Source of the DNA: Notamacropus eugenii
Taxonomy: Eukaryota > Chordata > Mammalia > Diprotodontia > Macropodidae
Assembly: GCF_028372415.1 (NCBI RefSeq)
Contig: NC_092873.1
Location: 351,891,890-351,955,889, forward strand
DNA: 64,000 bases
Reading direction: 5' to 3'
Shown here one piece after another: positions 10,900 through 22,585 of the stretch; within the stretch, counting starts at the first letter, position 1; every line of letters begins with the position of its first letter. The position numbers and the translations under genes are program-made. Below the pieces are notes generated by a model, which worked only from the letters and a program-made list of their open reading frames with translations, searched no databases and was not told the origin of the DNA.

Positions 10900-13800
10900 T
10901 TTTTCTTTTTTAAATTATTTTTTAATGTTTAACAATCACTGTCATACAATTGAGATTTTATCCCCCCCACACCTACCCCCGACTACCCCCCTCCCTCCCC
11001 ATGACTGCATACAGTTCTGTATAGGTTCTACATATACTTTCCTATTGAGTACATTTTCACTATAGTCATGCTATGTAGTCAGACTAAAATAAATGAGAGA
11101 AATCATATAACAAATCAAAACATGATACACAAAAACATACACATATACAAACATGATCTGCTACATTTTGCGAATGACTTCCATATTTCTTTCTCTGAGT
11201 GTGGAAGGCATTTTGCCTTAGAGAACCATCATTGGGATTTTTTTTTTTAAGAAGTTCTTGCGTTATTACAAAATTCCAAGTCTACCAGAAAAAACTCTCG
11301 CACACTGTGGTTGTTGCTGTGCACAGAGTTCTCCTGGTTCTGCTCCTTTCACTCAGCATCAGGTCATATAAGTCCTTCCAGGCCTCTCTGAAGTCTTCTT
11401 GTTCATCATTTCTTATGCACAATAGTACTCCATTACATTCATATACCATAATTTATTCAGCCATTCCCCAATTGATGGGCATCCCCTTGACTTCCAGTTT
11501 TTGGCAACTACAAAGAGTGCTGCTATAAATATTTTTGTACACGTGGGACCCTTTCCCATTTTTATGATCTCTTGGGGATACAGTCCTAGTAGCGATATTG
11601 CTGGGTCAAAGGGTATGCACATTTTTGTAGCCCTTTGGGCATAGTTCCAAATTGCTCTCCAGAATGGTTGGATGCACTCGCAGCTCCACCAACAATGAAT
11701 TAGTGTTCCAACTCTCCCACATCCTCTCCAGCATTTATCATTTTCTTGTTCTGTCATGTTTGCCAATCTTATAGGTGTGATGTGGTACCTCAGAGTTGTT
11801 TTGATTTGCATCTCTCTGATCAACAGTGATTTAGAGCATTTTTTCATATGATTATAGATAGCTTTAATTTCTTCTTCCGAAAATTGCCTGTTCATATCTT
11901 TTGACCATTTATCAATTGGGGAATGACTTGTATGATTATACATTTGAGTCAGTTCTCTATATATTCTAGAAATGAGGCCTTTATCCCCGAGCTTAGCTGT
12001 AAAAATTCTTTCCCAATTTACTACATCCCTCCAGATTTTGGTTGCATTGGGTTTGGTTGTGCAAAAACTTCTCAGTTTAATGTAATCAAAATTATCCATT
12101 TTGCATTTCATAATGCTTTCTATCTCTTCTTTAGTAAAAAATTCTTCCCTTCTCCATAAATCTGATAAATACACTATTCCTTGCTTCTCCAGTTTATTCA
12201 TGGTATCAATCTTTATACCTAAATCATGTACCCATTTGGACTTTATTCTTGTGTACGGTGTCAGGTATGGGTCTATGCCTAATTTCCGCCACAGTTATCC
12301 AGTTTTCCCAGCAATTTTTGTCAAACAGTGAGTTATTATCCCAGAAGCTGGGGTCCTTGGGTTTATCAAACAGAAGGTTGCTATATTCCTTGCCTACTGC
12401 GTCTTGAGTGCCAAGTCTATTCCACTTGTCTACCTCTCTGTTTCTTAGACAATACCAAGTGGTTTTGATACTTGCTGCTTTATAGTACAATTTGAGGTCT
12501 GGTAGCGCTAGGCCACCTTCCCAAACATTTCTTTTCATTAGTCCCTTTGATATTCTGGACCTTTTGTTTTTCCAAATGAATTTTGATATTATTTTATCCA
12601 GCTCTAGAAAATAATTGTCTGATAGTTTAATTGGTATGGCACTAAATAAGTAAATTAATTTAGGTAGAATTGTCATTTTTATTATATTAGCACGGCCTAC
12701 CCATGAGCAACTAATGTTTTTCCACTTACTTAAATCTGACTTTATTTGTGCCAAAAGTGTCTTGTAATTGTGTTCATATAATCCCTGGGTTTGTTTTGGC
12801 AGGTAAACTCCTAAGTATTTTATACTGTCTACCCTAGCTTTAAATGGGATTTCTCTTTCTATCTCTTGCTGTTGGACTTTGTTGCTAATATATAGGAACG
12901 CAGGAGATTTGTGTGGGTTTATTTTGTAACCTGCAACTTTGCCAAAGTTGTTTATTATTTCAAGTAATTTTTTACTTGAATCTCTGGGATTCTCTAAGTG
13001 AATCATCATATCATCTGCAAAGAGTGATAACTTAGTTTCTTCTTTGGCTATTCTTATTCCTTCAATATCTTTATCTTGTCTAATTGCTACAGCTAACATT
13101 TCTAGTACCATATTGAATAATAGTGGTGATAGTGGACATCCTTGTTTCACCCCTGATCTTATTGGGAATGCATCTAGCTTATCCCCATTGCATATAATGC
13201 TTGCTGAAGGTTTTAGACAGATACAGCTTATTATTTTATGGAAAGTTCCCTTTATTCCTACATTCTCCAGTGTTTTTAGTAGGAATGGGAGTTGTATTTT
13301 GTCAAAAGCTTTTTCTGCATCTATTGAGATAATCATGTGGTTTTTGTTAGCTTTGTTGTTGATGTGATCGATAATGCTAATAGTTTTCCTAATATTGAAC
13401 CAGCCCTGTAATCCTGGTATGAATCCTACCTTATCATAATGTATTAATCTCGTGATAAGATGCTGTATTCGTTTTGCTAAAATCTTATTTAAAATTTTTC
13501 ATCTATATTCATTAGGGAAATTGGTCTATAATTTTCTTTCTCTGTTTTGTCTCTTCCTGGTTTGGGTATCAAAACCATATTTGTATCATAGAAAGAATTT
13601 GGGAGGACTCCTTCTTCCCCAATTTTCAAAAATAGTCTATATAGTATTGTAATTAACTGTTCTTTAAATGTTTGATAGAATTCACTTGTGAATCCATCTG
13701 GCCCTGGAGATTTTTTCCTAGGGAGTTCATTGATGGCTTTTTCAATTTCTTTTTCTGAGATGGGGTTGTTTAAGTATTCAACTTCCTCTTCTGTTAATCT

Positions 13801-13917
13801 GGGCAATTTGTATTTTTTAAAATATTCATCCATCTCGTTTAGATTATCAAATTTGTGGGCATAAAGTTGGGCAAAGTAGTTTCTAATTATTGTTTTAATT
13901 TCCTCCTCATTGGAGGT
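10900..13917 (-). mobile_element. Young 5'-truncated L1 with three frameshifts in ORF2
   Basis: A minus-strand L1 of about 3.0 kb flanked by a perfect 15-bp TSD (TTCAGATTAATTTCT at 10885-10899 and 13918-13932), with its poly(A) end at 10900-10918. It encodes the ORF2 reverse transcriptase and C-terminal region in three blocks: 13833-13489, 13336-12224 and 12201-11413. The RT signature LSLFADDMM lies at about 13030-13000. The C-terminal zinc motif C-x3-C-x7-H-x4-C (CWRGCG...HCWWSC) is near 11660-11715. Three small indels (in an A-run near 13495, near 12290, and near 11415) break the frame, so it is not autonomous. The copy is nearly identical to the L1 at 36914-38322. Confidence 0.92.
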
Positions 13918-13932
13918 TTCAGATTAATTTCT

Positions 13933-14520
13933 GATCTTATTTTGTCTCATATGACTTTAGGAATGAAGTTAATTCTTATAATTGATCTTTGCTGATTTGA
14001 CATGCTGTTATGTAACATGGAAGGGAGCATATTGTTGACAAAACATATCGTGTGGAGCATATTGTTGACAAAAACTAGTACCAAGTCCTTGTCTAAGAGC
14101 TGTACATAATCCTGTTACATAATCAAAGCTTTTACATATCCAGTCTATTTCTCGTGTACTCAGGGTTTTCCCATTTTAGTGGTCAACACCATCTGTATCA
14201 AAGCTTTCCTAGGTGGGATCCTGGAATTTCTAAGGCATCCTTATTTAAAGAAGCACTCCATTCTTTTCTGCGTCAAGCTCATCATTACAATGGCTCCAAG
14301 TAAGGCCATGCTGCCTGTTTCTTAGATTTAGACAAACAGTTGCATCATACTGGCTGTCCTGCTGACACAAGCAGAGGTATGCCTGAGGCCCAACTGGCCA
14401 GTATTTCAGGGTGCCTGCCAGGTCTCCACAGCTAACATTACTACCTCAAGGCATGAGGCTCCTTGATGCACATCACTTTGGTTGGAGTTTCCTTATTTTA
14501 TCCTCCTCTTACTCCCATAG
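13933..14520. other. Mostly unassigned, with a 30-bp-period direct duplication
   Basis: GGAGCATATTGTTGACAAAA occurs at 14024 and again at 14054. The segment ends in a pyrimidine-rich tract followed by AG (14490-14520), which resembles a splice acceptor for the candidate exon that follows. Confidence 0.35.
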
Positions 14521-14595
14521 AATGGACAATCTGATGCAATTCGACTGGGTCGTTACGATCATTATGACAACAATGACTACAACCTTGTAGTCTAA
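14521..14595 (+). CDS. Candidate terminal exon, protein not recognised
   Basis: A tract of pyrimidines (TTATTTTATCCTCCTCTTAC) and CCATAG precede 14521, a good splice-acceptor layout. In the first phase the next 24 codons read NGQSDAIRLG, continue with a Tyr/Asp/Asn-rich stretch, and end NDYNLVV before TAA at 14593-14595. Three CpGs fall within about 25 bases, unusual for this CpG-poor DNA, which can mean coding constraint. Just after the stop, TGTAAGTGG resembles a splice donor, so the segment could instead be an internal or alternative exon. No homologous protein comes to mind; chance is a real alternative. Confidence 0.28.
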   Translation, partial: NGQSDAIRLGRYDHYDNNDYNLVV

Positions 14596-15137
14596 TGTAA
14601 GTGGTCCATCAAACTGGAGGTTTTAAGGAAAACAGAAGAGAGGACAAAGAAAGCAATCAGAGCAACTACCAAGGGTTCCTTTACTCTTCTTGATTTTTTT
14701 CAATTAATCAGCAGTTTTTCTTCTTCCTCACCTCCTCTTCCTCCTCTCCAGTGAAAAAAACAAAGCAAAATCAAATACTTGCTTGTCCAGCAAAACAGAT
14801 TCCCATACTGGGAAATATCCAAAAAGAATTAACCTCTGGATTCATTTCTGAGTCTTGGGTCCATCACTTCTGTGTCAAGATATGGATGGGGTCATTTACT
14901 TTCCTAGCAAACATGTTGCAATCAAAGAAGAGGAGGAATCCATAAGTCATTCTACCAATAGGTTTCCTCCTACAAGAAGTGAAGGGTTTTTCTTAAAAAC
15001 TGCCCCTTCTCTCTAGCAGATTGTACGAAGAGGGCCTGGAGTGACCAATATGAAATGAGCATACAGTCCTTTACCAGACATCTGTGCTAGTTACTAGAAG
15101 CCATAGCAATGTTAAATAGTAGATAACATAAAAGAAT
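14596..15137. other. Unassigned sequence
   Basis: Contains a second pyrimidine tract ending CTCCAG at about 14750 that mimics a splice acceptor, but no repeat or exon is convincing. Confidence 0.3.
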
Positions 15138-15463
15138 AGGCAGGGTGGCATAGCGTTGGTCTTGGAGTCAGGAAAACCTGGGTTCAAATCTTACCTCTGA
15201 TATTTTATGTATAAGTTACCCTGGGCAAGTCATTCAATCTCTATGTGCCTTAGACAACTTACTAGAATTTCTCTACTTAATTTGCATGTCCCTGGCAAAG
15301 TCACTTAATCTCTTTTTGCTTCAATTTTCTCATCAATAAAATGAGGATGATAATAGCACTCACCTCCCATGATTATTACGAGGATCAAGTGAAATAACAA
15401 AGTGCTTAGCACAGTTCCTCATGTATAGTAGACATTATATAAAAGTTAGTTATTTTCAAATCA
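15138..15463 (+). mobile_element. CORE-SINE (MAR1/MIR-like)
   Basis: Head GCAGGGTGGCATAGCG and GTTCAAATCTTACCTC, then CCTGGGCAAGTCATTCAATC, TCATCAATAAAATGAGGATG, CACCTCCCATGATTATTACG and GTGCTTAGCACAG. An extra 50-60 bases in the middle partly repeat the CAAGTCACTTAATCTC phrase, suggesting an internal duplication or two overlapping copies. Confidence 0.75.
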
Positions 15464-15555
15464 TAGATGGATTATGATCTGAGTTGGTGAATGAAGTTTC
15501 CTGAAAAGGAGTTATCTATCTTAAAAAATACACCTATTGGGTACTTATTGCTGTA

Positions 15556-15779
15556 AGAAATAATGAAGGATATAGATATAGAGAAACCTGGAAAAACTTG
15601 TATGAACAGATGCAGAGTAAAGTGAGCAGAACAAGAGAAATTTCTACAATAGCACCATTGTACAAATGATCAGTTTTGAAAAACTTAAGAACTCTGATCT
15701 TCCAAAGGATTGATGCTGAAACATGCTACCCATCTCCTGACAGAGGTGATGGATGCAGAATGAGATACACATCTTTTGT
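15556..15779 (+). mobile_element. L1 3' end, subfamily with CATGCTACCC phrase
   Basis: Last ORF2 codons and proximal 3' UTR (AAACCTGGAAAAACTTGTAT, AGTAAAGTGAGCAGAAC, CATGCTACCCATCTCCTGAC). The 3' UTR belongs to a different L1 subfamily from the copies at 2.2 and 11 kb and is shared with 35045-35362. It is cut by the SINE at 15780. Confidence 0.7.
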
Positions 15780-15997
15780 TGGTGTTCAGTCAATCAATTG
15801 TGTCCAACTCTTCACAACCCCATTTGGGGTGTTTTTGGCAAAGATACTGGACTTTGTACTTCCTCTTCCAGTGGATTAAGGCAAACAGAGGTTAAGTGAC
15901 TTGCCCAAGATCACACAGCCAACAAGTGTCTGAGACCAGATTTGAACTCAGGTCTTCCTGACTGTGCATTCTTTCCACTGCATCACCTAACTGCCTC
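15780..15997 (-). mobile_element. tRNA-RTE composite SINE
   Basis: Same design as 2711-2956: BovB-like tail (GTGTCCAACTCTTCACAACC, AAAGATACTGGAC) and tRNA/CORE head ending CACCTAACTGCCTC, reading on the minus strand. Inserted into the L1 3' UTR before it. Confidence 0.75.
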
Positions 15998-16087
15998 TTT
16001 CCTACCCCATAGGGAACTTCAATCTGGATTTAGTCCTTACCTCTTTGGTGGGGTGGGGGTAGATTTCTACTATCCAGAAGCAACAGT

Positions 16088-16363
16088 GGGGTGGCAGCTA
16101 GGTGGCACAATGCCTAGAGGACTGGGCCTGTAGTCTGGAAGACCTGAGTTCAAATCCAACCTCATACACTTACTAGGTTGTATAACTCTAGACCAGTCAT
16201 TTAACCTCTGTCTACCTCAGTTTTCTCTACTGCACAATGGGATGCATAATAGCATATACCTCCCAGGGTTGTTTTAAGAACCAAATGAGGTAATATTTAT
16301 AAAATATTTAACACCGTGCCTAACTTACAGTAGGTATTTAATAGATGCTTGTTTCCTTCCTAT
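16088..16363 (+). mobile_element. CORE-SINE (MAR1-like), well preserved
   Basis: Begins GGTGGCAGCTAGGTGGCACA, followed by GACCTGAGTTCAAATCC (B box), CTCCCAGGGTTGTTTTAAG and a 3' end with TAGGTATTTAATAGATGC. First of three SINEs in direct succession. Confidence 0.85.
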
Positions 16364-16365
16364 TA

Positions 16366-16497
16366 GAATCAGAATGATCTGAGAGTAAGGAGACTTGAAC
16401 TCTAGACTGGCTCTGTTACTAACTCAGTGTGCAGCCCTGGCTAAATCATTTTCTCCCCCTGGGTCTGTTTCCTCATCTTTAAAATGAGGCCATATGT
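16366..16497 (+). mobile_element. MIR SINE
   Basis: Short MIR with AGACTTGAACTCTAGACTGG, CTCTGTTACTAACTCAGTGTG and GTTTCCTCATCTTTAAAATG. Sandwiched between two CORE-SINEs. Confidence 0.7.
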
Positions 16498-16502
16498 TTC
16501 AG

Positions 16503-16762
16503 TGATCTAGTTAGCTGGTGAAACAGTGTTGGACCTGGACCTGAGTTCAAATCTAGCTTCAGACAGTAACTAGCTGTTTGACCCTAAGCAAGTCATTTAA
16601 CATCTATCTGCCTCAGCTTTCTTATTTATAAAATGAGGATAATAATAGCACCCACCCGTCATCCAGGGTTGTTCTGAAAATAAAATGAGACAATATTTTT
16701 AAAGCACTTTGCAAACCTTAAAATGTTATAAATATGCTAGCTATTATTACTGTTATTGTATG
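16503..16762 (+). mobile_element. CORE-SINE (MAR1-like)
   Basis: GTTCAAATCTAGCTTCAGAC, AAGCAAGTCATTTAACATC, AAAATGAGGATAATAATAGC, CCAGGGTTGTTCTG and the end GCTAGCTATTATTACTG. Third SINE of the cluster. Confidence 0.8.
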
Positions 16763-16984
16763 ATAAAGAAACAGTACTCAAAACTTGAGGAGATAATAAT
16801 TCAAAGAGATTTCTACAATTCAGCTGTCTTCTCATCATCCTAAGAGATCATTGAGAACAGGGATTCCACTTCTTTTTTCCTGACATTCTCTCCCCTAACC
16901 CTCAGAGTTCTGCTCACAAGGGCATTAATTAGTGTTAGTGACTGAGGAGCTCTCTTGGAAATAATTTAGATATAATTCATACAT
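16763..16984. other. Unassigned sequence
   Basis: No element recognised between the SINE cluster and the minisatellite. Confidence 0.3.
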
Positions 16985-17262
16985 ATGTCTATAAATATGT
17001 ATTTTATATGTGTATATATATATTTGAGTACATGTGTGTACATATACACATGCACAAACCCACATCATACATTACTATATGTTCATACATACACATGCAT
17101 GTATATACACACATATAAAACTGAGCCATCTATGCCTACATAAGTATATATGTGTGTATACATGTATATGTGTGCATATGTATGTATATATATATATAAC
17201 TGAGCCATCTATACCTACATAAGTATATATATACACACATATACCTATATAACCAAGCCATC

Positions 17263-17298
<36 letters not shown>

Positions 17299-17428
17299 TG
17301 TGTGTGTATCCGAGCCATCTATACCTCCATAAATGTGTGTGTATATATAAAACTAAGCTTTCTATACCTACATATGGGGGGGGGGGGGAGAGAGAGAGAA
17401 ATAAGTGAGCCATCTATACCTACAGAAG
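16985..17428. repeat. Interspersed minisatellite with TA/CA/GT and poly(G) tracts
   Basis: About six copies of a core GAGCCATCTATACCTACAT (near 17124, 17203, 17258, 17313, 17356 and 17407) alternate with alternating purine-pyrimidine runs (TATATA, CACACA, GTGTGT). Around 17268-17308 an (AC)n run passes directly into (GT)n, forming a perfect hairpin. A run of 12-13 G lies near 17377. The long frames seen on both strands here are simple-repeat artefacts. Confidence 0.85.
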
Positions 17429-17959
17429 ATTTAAGTTCCAGATGGGTTTTTCTGCCCTCATCCTCCCTCGCAAAGTTTCTTTTTTTTCCTTTTTTGCTTC
17501 CTTCTCCCCTGGGTCTCTCATTGATCCAATCCTCCCTCACCAAGTATTTTAGAGCAGAGATAGCACCCCCTATAGAACTTGGGAAAGGGGAAGAGATAGT
17601 AACAATTCCTCCTCTTGAGACCTTCCCAGAAGCCTGGCCCCAGGACAATGTTTTCTGCCTAAGGCAAGAGTGATTCTACCCTGCCTGAAGCACCGTTTTT
17701 GACTTCTTAGCTAACTCTACTTTCTTTGTAAGACCCTCCCCCTAGAACATAGGCAGAATGATGTTTCAAAGAATTCCATCGACTTTACCTCCTCCGGAAG
17801 TGTTTAAACTTGACCTGTCTTCTTGCTTTTACTTCATTGAGGTCACTCCAGCTGTACGCATCCTGATAATTCTAACTGTTCACTCACTTCACTACATTTG
17901 CACTCCTTTTAGGAGAATAAAGTGAAGAAAGGAAAAGCTAGATTGCAAAGGCACAGTAG
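17429..17959. other. Unassigned sequence
   Basis: Pyrimidine-rich at 17455-17520, otherwise no recognised element. It abuts the LTR at 17960. Confidence 0.3.
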
Positions 17960-18555
17960 TGTTGAGGTTTGGGGGGTTGGGGACCCCAAAATACTGACAT
18001 GCCAGATCCTGCTCAAATGAATTTGACACAAGCCTTCTTAAAGCCAAAGAACAAAATTTATTAAAGATTCACCATACTGGGTTGACTCTTAAGGAGCCTC
18101 ACAAGTGGGCCAGAGAGAATCTCAGCTAGAGATTCTCAGAGTCTGAGCTGGATTGAATCTGAGCACCTTCATGGAGGTGAGATGGAACTTAAATACAGAA
18201 AAAGACTTAGGGAAGAATCCACTTGTTGCCAAGTGGTCTGGGGTCCCAGGGATGGTCTCAATAGATCAAACCTAGGGAGGAGCCACAATCCAGGCTGGGC
18301 AACTTGGACTTCAAAAGAATCGGGAATATCAAAAGGATGCTAGGATCAAAGGAAGAAAATGCTAAATGGTGATAAGATAGGGAGTATCCAGGCTGGGAGA
18401 AATGGAATGGGAATCCAAGGAGCTCCCCGCTCCCAAGGCCAGACTTTCCAGGACCCTTCAGACAAATATGAAAGAAGTCCTCTCGATCCAAGGGGAAAAG
18501 GTCTTGGCTTGGCTTGTACTTCATCAGTAGGGTAAGGAAGTAGGAAAATCCAACA
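17960..18555 (-). mobile_element. Solo LTR of an endogenous retrovirus
   Basis: About 596 bases with TG...CA termini in both readings (plus: TGTTGAGG ... CCAACA). On the minus strand it shows the expected order: a TATA-like GTATTTAAG (about 18190), then CTTTAATAAATTTTG with a polyadenylation signal (about 18060), then a short U5 ending CCTCAACA. No internal retroviral sequence flanks it and no clear TSD is seen. It interrupts the 3' end of the neighbouring RTE. The retroviral class is not determined. Confidence 0.7.
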
Positions 18556-19545
18556 CTTCTAGTCAGTTATCCCCAATGTGGCCAGCCCATCAGAGTTGCG
18601 TTCTCTGAAGCACAGTTTGAATACTTGGCAGTTCAGCTCAAGTAAGGACTTCAGTGTCTGGTACCTTATCTTGCCAGGTGATCCTCAGAATCTTCCTAAG
18701 ACAGTTCAAATGGAAGTGATTCAATTTCTTAGCATGGTACTGGTAGACTGTCCATGTTTCACAAACATATAACAGTGAGGTCAGCCCAACGGCTCTGTAG
18801 ACCTTCAGTTTGATAGTCAGTCTAATACCTCTTCTCTCCCAAACTTTTCTTCTGAGCCTCCCAAACACTGAACTAGCTCTGGCAATGCGTGCATCAACCT
18901 CATTGTCAATGTGCACATCCCTGGAAAGTACACTACCAAGGTAAGTGAATTTATCCACAGCATTCAAAATTTCTCCATTTGTTGTAACCAGTGGTTTCAC
19001 ATATGACTTGTGTGGTGGTGGCTGATGGAGCATCTGTGTTTTCTTGGTGTTAACTATTAGGCCAAAATTAGCACAGGCAGCAGAGAATCAATCCGTACTC
19101 CGTTGCATCTCAGCTTCAGAGGCTGCATTGAGTACATAATTATCTGCAAACAGAAAATCATGCACCAACACTCCCTCCACTTTGGTCTTGGCTTGTAGCC
19201 TTTTCAAATTGACAACTTGCCATTAGTACAGCAGTTGACCTTGATGCTGTGTTCATACTCATTGAAAGCATTTGTCAAAATGGCTGAAAACATCATGCTA
19301 AAAAACAAAGGAGCAAGCACACAGCCCTGTTTCACTCCATTGGTGACTGGGAAGGCATGAGAGCATTGTCTCTCATATCCAGAACCCAGGCAAACATGCC
19401 ATCATGAAATTGATGTACAATATTGATGAATTTCTCCAGGCAACTAAATTTTCACATAATTTTCCATAAGCCCTCATCACTAACAGTGTGAAAGGCCTTG
19501 GTCAGATCTACAAATGTCGTGTACAAATCTCTAGTTAGGGGAGTG
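18556..19545 (-). mobile_element. RTE-clade LINE fragment: reverse transcriptase C-terminal half
   Basis: Minus strand, reading from 19545 down: a DLTKAFHTVSDEG-like RT block, a decayed GCxL.P region, FADN in place of the catalytic FADD (about 19145), then an open stretch 19033-18638 with FTYLGSVLSRDVHID, RRKVWERRGI, YVCETWTVY and ITWQDKVPDTEVL. These are the ordered motifs of the RTE RT and C-terminal region. Loss of the second catalytic Asp plus indels make it dead. It is cut off on the 3' side by the LTR at 18555 and on the 5' side at the start of an oppositely oriented RTE. Confidence 0.85.
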
Positions 19546-22544
19546 TCTATCCCAAGCATATGAAGACTTCATCTGGTGGAATGGGTAGATGAGAACAATT
19601 TGTTCCAACAGCCATGAAGGCAGCTGAAGCAGGTGACGTGGAGCACTTAGAGCTAAGTCATCTTAGGTCTAAGGTCATCCACTGCATCCTAAGCCATTGT
19701 CAACCATCTTGACTCTGTCATGTCACTGGACTATGATGACTCTGGAGAAAAGAAGGAGACTGACCACTTCATGCAACTCTGCCTCACTCAAATCTAATTT
19801 ACGCACAAATCAAAAGACATCACCTATACCATTTCACTATTATGCCTCAAAGTCCTGTGGTGACAGGCAAGTGATGAAGCAGCAGGTGCAGATACACAGG
19901 GAACTGTAGTCACAACCCTGCACACAGGCAGCCCAGGCCATAGGATCATTTCTCACTGGAAGCAGCAGTGGGACTTGGCAGCCCTGTGGGTGTGTGAGCA
20001 GCCTTTTAAGGATTGCACTGCTCACCTCCTGGTGTGAGGAAGGGGGCTAGAAAAGGTGCCCTAAACATTGCCTGCCTATACAACTCTGGCCTGATTACCA
20101 TAACAGGCAGGGAATCCCACTTTGCAGTCAAACACAAAAAAGATGTGCAAAATGTACAAAAACATCTGCAAAGATGATTTCACTCACCATCAGCACATGG
20201 AATGTGCACATACCAATAGACAACACAAAATCCAGTAGATCTGAAAGAAGAACTGCTCTTGTTGCAAGAGAACTCAACAGGTACCACATCCAAATAGGAG
20301 TCCTGAGTGAAACAAGGTTGGCAAATGAAGGCCAGCTTATTGAAGTTGGAGCTGGATACACCTTTTTCTGGAGTAGGCACAGTGAAGTGGAATGCCATGA
20401 AGCTGGCATGAGTTTTGTAATCAAAACTAATTAATCAGCAAGCTTGTATGCCTGTCAAAAGGAGTGAATGACAGGCTCATGACAATGCAGTTGCCACTCG
20501 CAGGAAAACACCATGCCACCATCATCAGCGCCTATGCTCCCTACATGACAAACTCTGATGAAGTAAAAAAAAAATTCTATGAAGACCTAGAGACCTTTAT
20601 CATCAATGTGCCAAAAAAGGACAAGCTTATAATTATAGGGGGTGGGGTGATGGAGTCAAGATGGCAGAGTAGAAACATGCACATACTCTAGCTCTCCCCC
20701 CACAGGCCATAAAATACCTGTAAAGAAAGACTCTCAACAAATTCTAGAGCAGCAGAAGCCACAGAACTACAGAGTGGAGGAGCTTTCCAACCTAGGGTGA
20801 CCTGGAAGGCTGACTGGAAAGGTCTGTTGCACTGGATGTGGAACAGAGCACAGCTCAGACTGGGCTGTGCAGTACCAGAAGGAGCAAGCCTCAGGGTTGG
20901 AATATCCAGCAGCAGTGGAGGTTCTCAGATCCCTCAAACCACAGGCACCAAAGGCAGCTTCAAAGGTCAGTGAGAGTGCTTTTTTACCTTCATGACATGG
21001 GAACAGGGTCCTCCCCTAACCCCAGCAGCAGGCAGCGGCCATGGCAGCAGCAGGCAGCTGCAGCTGCAGTGGAGGTGGCCTTGAAAGGAAGCAGCCAGCA
21101 TCCATTGTTGGAGCCTCAGCTTAAAGCCCCTGGGGGAACTGAACAACTGATCTAAACCTCAGCCCTGAGTGGTGGCCCTGACCCCCACTAAAGCCCCTGG
21201 GGGAATTGAGCAGCTGAACTGAATCTCAGTCAGGCAGGGGAGTAAACTCCTCTTCCATGATTGTGCCACCATGGAGGAACTGAGATCCCCAGAGTATAAC
21301 CTACTCTTGACAAAGGACCCCAAAGTCAAGTAACTGGTTGGGAAAATGCCCAAAAAAGGAAAAAAAAATAAGACATAGAAGGTTACTTTCTTGGTGAACA
21401 AGTATTCTGTTCCATCCTTTCAGATGAGGAAGAACAATGTTTACCATCAAGGAAGACATAAAAGTCAAGGTGTCTGCAACCAAAACCTCCAAAATAAATA
21501 TGCAATGGTCCCAGGCCATGGAAAAGTTCAAAAAAAATTTTGAAAATCAAGTAACAAAGGTGGAGGAAAAATTGGGAAGAGAAATGAGAGTAATGCAAGA
21601 AAATCATGAAAAGTGAGTCAACAGCTTGCTAAAGGAGACCCCAAAAAATGCTGAAGAAAATAACACCTTTAAAAATAAGCTAACTCAATTGGCAAAAAAG
21701 GTCCAAAAAGCCAATGAGGAGAAGAATGCTTTAAAAAGCAAAATTAGCCAAATGGAAAAGGAGATTCCAAAGCTCACTGAAGAAAATAGTTCTTTAAAAA
21801 TTAGAATGTAACAGATGGAAACTAATGACTTTATGAGAAACCAAGAAATTACAAAACAAAACCAAAAGAATGAAAAAATGGAAGATAAGGTAAAATATCT
21901 CATTGGAAAAAAAAATGGCCTGGAAAATAGATCCAGGAGAGACAATTTAAAAATTATGGGACTACCTGAAAGCCATGATCAAAAAAAGAGCCTAGACATC
22001 ATCTTTCATGAAATTATCAAGGAAACTGCTCTGATATTCTAGAACCAGAGGGAAAAATAGATATTGAAAGAATCCATCGATCACCTCCTGAGAGAGACCT
22101 AAAAAGAGAAACTCCTAGGAATATTGTAGCCAAATTCCAGAGTTCCCTGGTCAAGGAGAAAATATTGCAAGCAACTTGAAAGAAACATTTTGAACGTTGT
22201 GGAAATACAGTCAGGATAACAAAAGATCTAGTAGCTTCTACATTAAGGGACTGAAGGGCTTGGAATGTGATAGTCCAGAAGTCAAAGGAGCTAGGATTAA
22301 AACCAAGAATCACCTACCTAGCAAAACTGAGTATAATACTTCAGGGAGAAAAATGGTCACTCAGTGAAATAGAGGACTTTCAAAGATTCTTGATGAAAAC
22401 ACAAGCATCAAGAAAAGCATGAAAAGGTAAACAGGAAAGAGAAATCACAAGGGACTTACTAAAGTTGAACTGTTTATATTCCTACATGGAAAGATAATAT
22501 TTGTAACTCTTGAAACTTTTCTCAGTATCTGGGTAGTTGGAGGG

Positions 22545-22585
<41 letters not shown>

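Noticed and set aside
11068..11528. Plus-strand frames opposite the young L1
   Set aside because: They are antisense shadows of L1 ORF2 and 3' UTR. The same frame appears opposite the L1 at 37803-38108.
17034..17673. Several 60-125 codon frames over the minisatellite
   Set aside because: Made of repeated His/Thr/Tyr/Ile or Val/Cys codons from CA/GT/TA runs and present on both strands.
20838..21155. 105-codon frame with Gln/Ala runs near 21040
   Set aside because: Lies in the half-L1 5' UTR, upstream of ORF1, and is not preserved in the other copies.
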